From an uncultured Actinomycetes bacterium (lineage in GTDB: Bacteria; Actinomycetota; Acidimicrobiia; Acidimicrobiales; RAAP-2), in NCBI GenBank assembly GCA_903871335.1, contig CAIQGE010000009.1, forward strand, positions 17,802 to 81,801: DNA of 64,000 nucleotides. The letters are read 5' to 3'. How positions within the stretch are numbered: position 1 is the first letter of the stretch; each line of letters starts with the position of its first letter. Shown one piece after another: positions 61,573-64,000 of this stretch. The notes below the pieces were generated by a model. That model was given only the letters and a program-made list of their open reading frames with translations, did no database searches and was not told the DNA's origin. The position numbers were made by a program, and so were the translations under genes.

Positions 61573-62472
61573 TGATCCAATAACCCTCGGGCGAGAGCCC
61601 GGGGCAGAAAGGATTAGCCATGGCACGTGTAGACAAGAAACGTAGACCCCGAGGAGCCTCCGGGCAAGGAGCTGGAGCTCGATTCCAGGTCCGCCGAACG
61701 AGTGCTCGCCGAGCGGCTGGTGGCCCACGCGAATGAAGAGGGGATCGATCTCGTTGGTCCCGACGGGTTCTTAACGAGGATCACCAAGTCCGTCTTCGAG
61801 GTAGCTCTCGAGGTGGAGATGACGGACCACCTCGGTTACGAGCCTCACGACCCCTCGGGCCGAGGGTCCGGTAACTCACGCAACGGGACCACCAAGAAGA
61901 CGGTGCACGCCAACGTGGGTCCGGTCACTATTGATGTGCCCCGCGACAGAGCGGGAGGCTTCAGTCCGCAGATTGTCCCGAAGCACGCTCGCCGGCTGGA
62001 GGGCTTTGACGAGTCCATCCTCTCCCTCCACGCAGAGGGCCTGTCCACCGGCGAGATCGGCGCGCACCGCTTTGACGTCTACGGCGCCGAGGTCTCCAAG
62101 GACACCATCAGTCGGATCACCGGCGCCGTCAATCAAGAGGTGGCCGAATGGCAGCAGCGTCCGCTCGATCGGCTCTACCCGATCATCTACATCGACGCCA
62201 TCGTCATGAAGATCCGCGATGGTGCGGTCGCCAACCGCCCGGTCTACGTGGTGCTGGGCATGAACATGGAGGGCGAGCGCGACGTGCTGGGCCTGTGGGT
62301 CGGCAACGGCGGCGAGGGCTCCAAATACTGGACGACGGTGCTCAGTGAACTGAAGAATCGGGGCGTCGACGACGTGTTGATCGTCTGCTGTGACGGCTTG
62401 ACGGGTTTGCCCGAGGCGATCAACTCGATCTGGCCTCGCGCCAACGTGCAGACCCTCGTGGTGCTGAAATCC
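61544..62472 (+). mobile_element. Truncated IS256-family insertion sequence
   Basis: From the left terminal repeat to the point where transposase homology stops (about 62465-62472). The right end and last third of the transposase are missing. It marks the border between the chromosomal genes and about 1.5 kb of mixed mobile DNA. Confidence 0.7.
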
Positions 62473-62493
62473 CAATGTTTTCTTGGAATTTGA
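61620..62493 (+). pseudogene. IS256-family transposase, frameshifted and 3'-truncated
   Basis: The DDE transposase core is readable from GTG 61702: LVGPDGFLTRITKSVFEVALEVEMTDHLGYE, GNSRNGTTKKTVHANVGPVTIDVPRDR, the first Asp in IIYIDAIVMKIRDG, and the second Asp in IVCCDGLTGLPEAI. The homologous N-terminus continues upstream as DPEEPPGKELELDSRSAERV, but in this frame it meets a stop at 61630-61632. The likely original start ATG 61620 (MARVDKKR) is one base out of frame, so a small indel is present. After VQTLVV the protein ends as LKSQCFLGI instead of the third-Glu domain. The element cannot encode an active transposase. Confidence 0.85.
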
Positions 62494-62501
62494 GTCAACG
62501 T

Positions 62502-62550
62502 GCCCGTCGGCTTCGCCGGGCGCTGCGCCCCTGCGGGCCACGGAGTGGCC
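62502..62550. repeat. Two small GC-rich palindromes at the IS256 break
   Basis: GCCCG/CGGGC (62502-62506 and 62517-62521) and the perfect GGCCAC-GGA-GTGGCC (62536-62550) lie just past the point where the transposase diverges. They could be the end of another mobile unit or a terminator-like structure; no T-tract follows. Confidence 0.4.
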
Positions 62551-62641
62551 TGACGGTCACGTGTCAGTTGAGTGCCGTGGGCAAACTTTGCTATTCGTTA
62601 CTCGAGTGGACCGACGAATGGGGTCCGTTCCCAGCGCTCTC

Positions 62642-63112
62642 TCAGCGCTTGTAGAATTGCTCCCAATTATGGCCCAAAAAGACGAGTCTCGAAACAATCA
62701 TTACCAGTAATGACAGCGAAAACAAGAGTGAATAGCAGCAACCTTCTATCTGAACAATTTGTGGAAACTCAATTCGATGATAATGACCGAATGATGCGAC
62801 GATCCCCAACCCATATAGCATAACTGCAGGACCTAAAACCCTAATATAGACTTGTTGTCGACGAGACATATCCGAAAACTTAATCGAAGGAGCCTCGCGA
62901 ACTATCTCGCTTAGATAAAAACGTATCAGAACTGTAATCGTGATAATAAGTGCAGGAATCATCAGAAATAGTAGGAGTTCTTTCCATTCAGTCCAATTTT
63001 GGAAAATCTTCAGCAACGAAAAAACCAAAGCTGCAACTACGACGCTCGTGATTCCTCCGATTGCCATCAAAAATGAACCTACGCTCTGCTTCGCTCCTGC
63101 CCCTAACTCCAT
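62642..63112 (-). CDS. AT-rich four-helix membrane protein, foreign-looking
   Basis: The 156-residue protein has about four hydrophobic helices (FLMAIGGITSVVVAALVFSLL, LLLFLMIPALIITITVLI, YIRVLGPAVMLYGLGIVASF and LLFSLSLLVMIVSRLVFL). I recognise no family. The gene is far richer in A and T than the rest of the window and uses codons such as ATA, TTA and AGA freely, so it was probably acquired with the flanking mobile DNA. No ribosome site is obvious before ATG 63112. The spacer 63113-63338 holds an unassigned open frame without a start and possible IS21 end sequence. Confidence 0.55.
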   Translation of the reverse strand: MELGAGAKQSVGSFLMAIGGITSVVVAALVFSLLKIFQNWTEWKELLLFLMIPALIITITVLIRFYLSEIVREAPSIKFSDMSRRQQVYIRVLGPAVMLYGLGIVASFGHYHRIEFPQIVQIEGCCYSLLFSLSLLVMIVSRLVFLGHNWEQFYKR

Positions 63113-63338
63113 CAGATTCTATTCACCTTCCTGATTTGACAAAGTAGTCTGATCATCTTTTATGAGTTCGAAAAATAGGGGAGTATCTGCTTAACGCACC
63201 TAGATTTCATGGCCCGGACGGCGAATACGTCCACGGTGTGAACGCTGGTCGAATCCAGCAACGCCCGCTGATCGAAAACAGCAACACGTTCTCATATCTT
63301 CCATTCTGCCCGAGAACGACATTTGACACAACGATCTC

Positions 63339-63812
63339 TCATGACTTTTTCGCCCGGGACCGCCGTGTGGCGTCCTGTAGGCGGTAGCTCTCTCCTTTCG
63401 TCTCGATGATCTTGCAGCGGTGGGTTAATCGGTCCAAGGTGGCGCCAGTGAGCCTTTCGGAGCCGAGAACCTCCGTACAGTTCTCGAACGGCAGGTTGGT
63501 TGTCACCATGACGCTCGAGCGTTCGTAGGCAGAGGCAATGACGTCAAAGAGCAGCTCCGCGCCGATCTTGGTCGCTGGCACGTAGCCCAACTCGTCGAGC
63601 ACCAGCAGGTCCAGTTTCGACAGTGACGTCGTGAGCCGCTGGAGGGTGCGCTGGTCCTTCCCATCGATGAGCATCGTCACGAGTTCGGTCACCCGAAAGA
63701 AGCGCACCTTGTAGCCCTTGGCGCAGGCCTCGGCGGCATTGGCTGTTGCGAGATGACTCTTGCCGGTGCCGGGATTGCCCACGAACAGGACGTTCTCGCG
63801 TTCGTCAATAAA
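63339..63812 (-). pseudogene. IS21-family IstB ATPase, N-terminus missing
   Basis: IstB is the AAA+ helper of IS21 transposition. The frame reads FIDERENVLFVGNPGTGKSHLATANAAEACAKG with Walker A GNPGTGKS, LLVLDELGYVPATKIGAELLFDVI (Walker B), SVMVTTNLPFENCTEVLGSERLTGATLDRLTHRC and ends normally at RRSRAKKS. About 100 N-terminal residues normal for IstB are absent: a stop lies seven codons before FIDE and the DNA beyond belongs to an IS3-type fragment. No istA is present in the window. It is a headless relic. Confidence 0.85.
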
Positions 63813-63858
63813 CGAACAACGCGCGACTCAGCACCAACATATCAGGATGGACGCGGAC

Positions 63859-64000
63859 ATTGGCTCGCTGCAACTCGCGGTTCTCCTTGCGCAGTCGTGT
63901 CAGTTCGGCGAGATCCGCCGAGGAAAGACCGGGCCGCTGTCCGGCGTCAATCAGTTCTCGGTTGACCCAGGTCCGTAATGAATCGCTGCCCACGCCCAAC
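63859..64000 (-). pseudogene. IS3-family OrfA (InsE-like) fragment at window edge
   Basis: The frame from the window edge reads LGVGSDSLRTWVNRELIDAG, then QRPGLSSADLAELTRLRKEN and RELQRAN, the standard helix-turn-helix to leucine-zipper part of IS3 OrfA. After RAN the sequence diverges (VRVHPDMLVLSRALFVY) and stops at 63805, so the end of OrfA and all of OrfB on this side are missing. The upstream part lies outside the window. Confidence 0.75.

Noticed and set aside
63138..63390. Plus-strand open frame without a start codon between the AT-rich gene and IstB
   Set aside because: It lacks ATG, GTG or TTG near its beginning, crosses into the IstB gene and resembles no family; probably non-coding end of the IS21 element.
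1..64000. tRNA, rRNA, CRISPR arrays, toxin-antitoxin or phage modules
   Set aside because: No repeat-spacer pattern, no tRNA T-loop in the spacers examined and no phage or defence gene motifs were found.

Overview
The window is gene-dense, high-GC chromosomal DNA from an actinobacterium; class Acidimicrobiia is my best guess. The clues are the BC-BCCP acyl-CoA carboxylase, a SUF system with SufU, an LCP cell-wall ligase, a RipA-like NlpC/P60 hydrolase, a deazaflavin-type nitroreductase, an actinobacterial-type ethylmalonyl-CoA-pathway dehydratase, and many GTG starts placed 6-7 nt after a TANNNT box (leaderless transcripts). Placement is an inference from protein families only. No rRNA, tRNA or CRISPR array was recognised.

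Layout. 1-6.5 kb: 5' part of secA, then a divergent DoxX-like gene, then a minus-strand run birA-rmlD-ugd-GT2 (biotin ligase plus surface-polysaccharide genes). 6.5-17.2 kb: acyl-CoA carboxylase alpha subunit, M20 amidohydrolase, ABM-domain protein, methylmalonyl-CoA-mutase-type large subunit, GT4 glycosyltransferase, RDD protein, rhodanese-ThiF fusion, nitroreductase, leucyl aminopeptidase and cobalamin adenosyltransferase. 17.2-29.7 kb: metH, a small secreted protein, an lpd-E2-lipBA operon in which LipB and LipA are one polypeptide, rnhA, an Rrf2 regulator, thiE, an alpha/beta hydrolase lacking the nucleophile Ser, an acyl-CoA dehydrogenase and a metallo-beta-lactamase protein. 29.7-39.4 kb: a dispersed SUF Fe-S cluster system in three blocks (sufC1-sufS-sufU; sufD-Rieske-sufC2; sufB) with two SufC paralogues, interleaved with an LCP protein, an ECH1-like crotonase, a four-Cys protein and a GNAT. 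39.4-55.2 kb: oligopeptidase B, flavin reductase, epoxide-hydrolase-like protein, mutY, an ethylmalonyl-CoA-pathway pair (mesaconyl-CoA-hydratase-like MaoC protein and methylsuccinyl-CoA-dehydrogenase-like protein), a NicT/HoxN metal permease, NlpC/P60 hydrolase, a divergent Lgt, a GT-C membrane protein, a CoA-transferase and a lipoprotein. 55.2-60.4 kb: a five-gene aromatic-catabolism operon with its own MarR regulator and a 23-bp inverted repeat over its promoter. 60.6-61.4 kb: DoxX and a deazaflavin nitroreductase. 61.4-64 kb: a boundary into decayed mobile DNA (two IS256-family pieces, an AT-rich membrane-protein gene, a headless IS21 IstB and an IS3 OrfA piece).

How genes work together. 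Propionyl/methylmalonyl-CoA metabolism (carboxylase, birA, mutase, adenosyltransferase), cobalamin use (mutase, MetH, possible Co/Ni permease), CoA-ester oxidation and the ethylmalonyl-CoA steps suggest growth on C2 compounds, fatty acids or aromatics. SUF supplies Fe-S clusters for LipA and MutY; the fused LipBA would lipoylate the E2 encoded just upstream. The genome is compact: many same-strand neighbours overlap by 4 bp, and six convergent pairs share interlocked stop codons. I do not see a clearly new defence or mobile system. The most unusual items are the LipB-LipA fusion, the duplicated SufC, the aromatic operon with its operator, and the leaderless-promoter rule.
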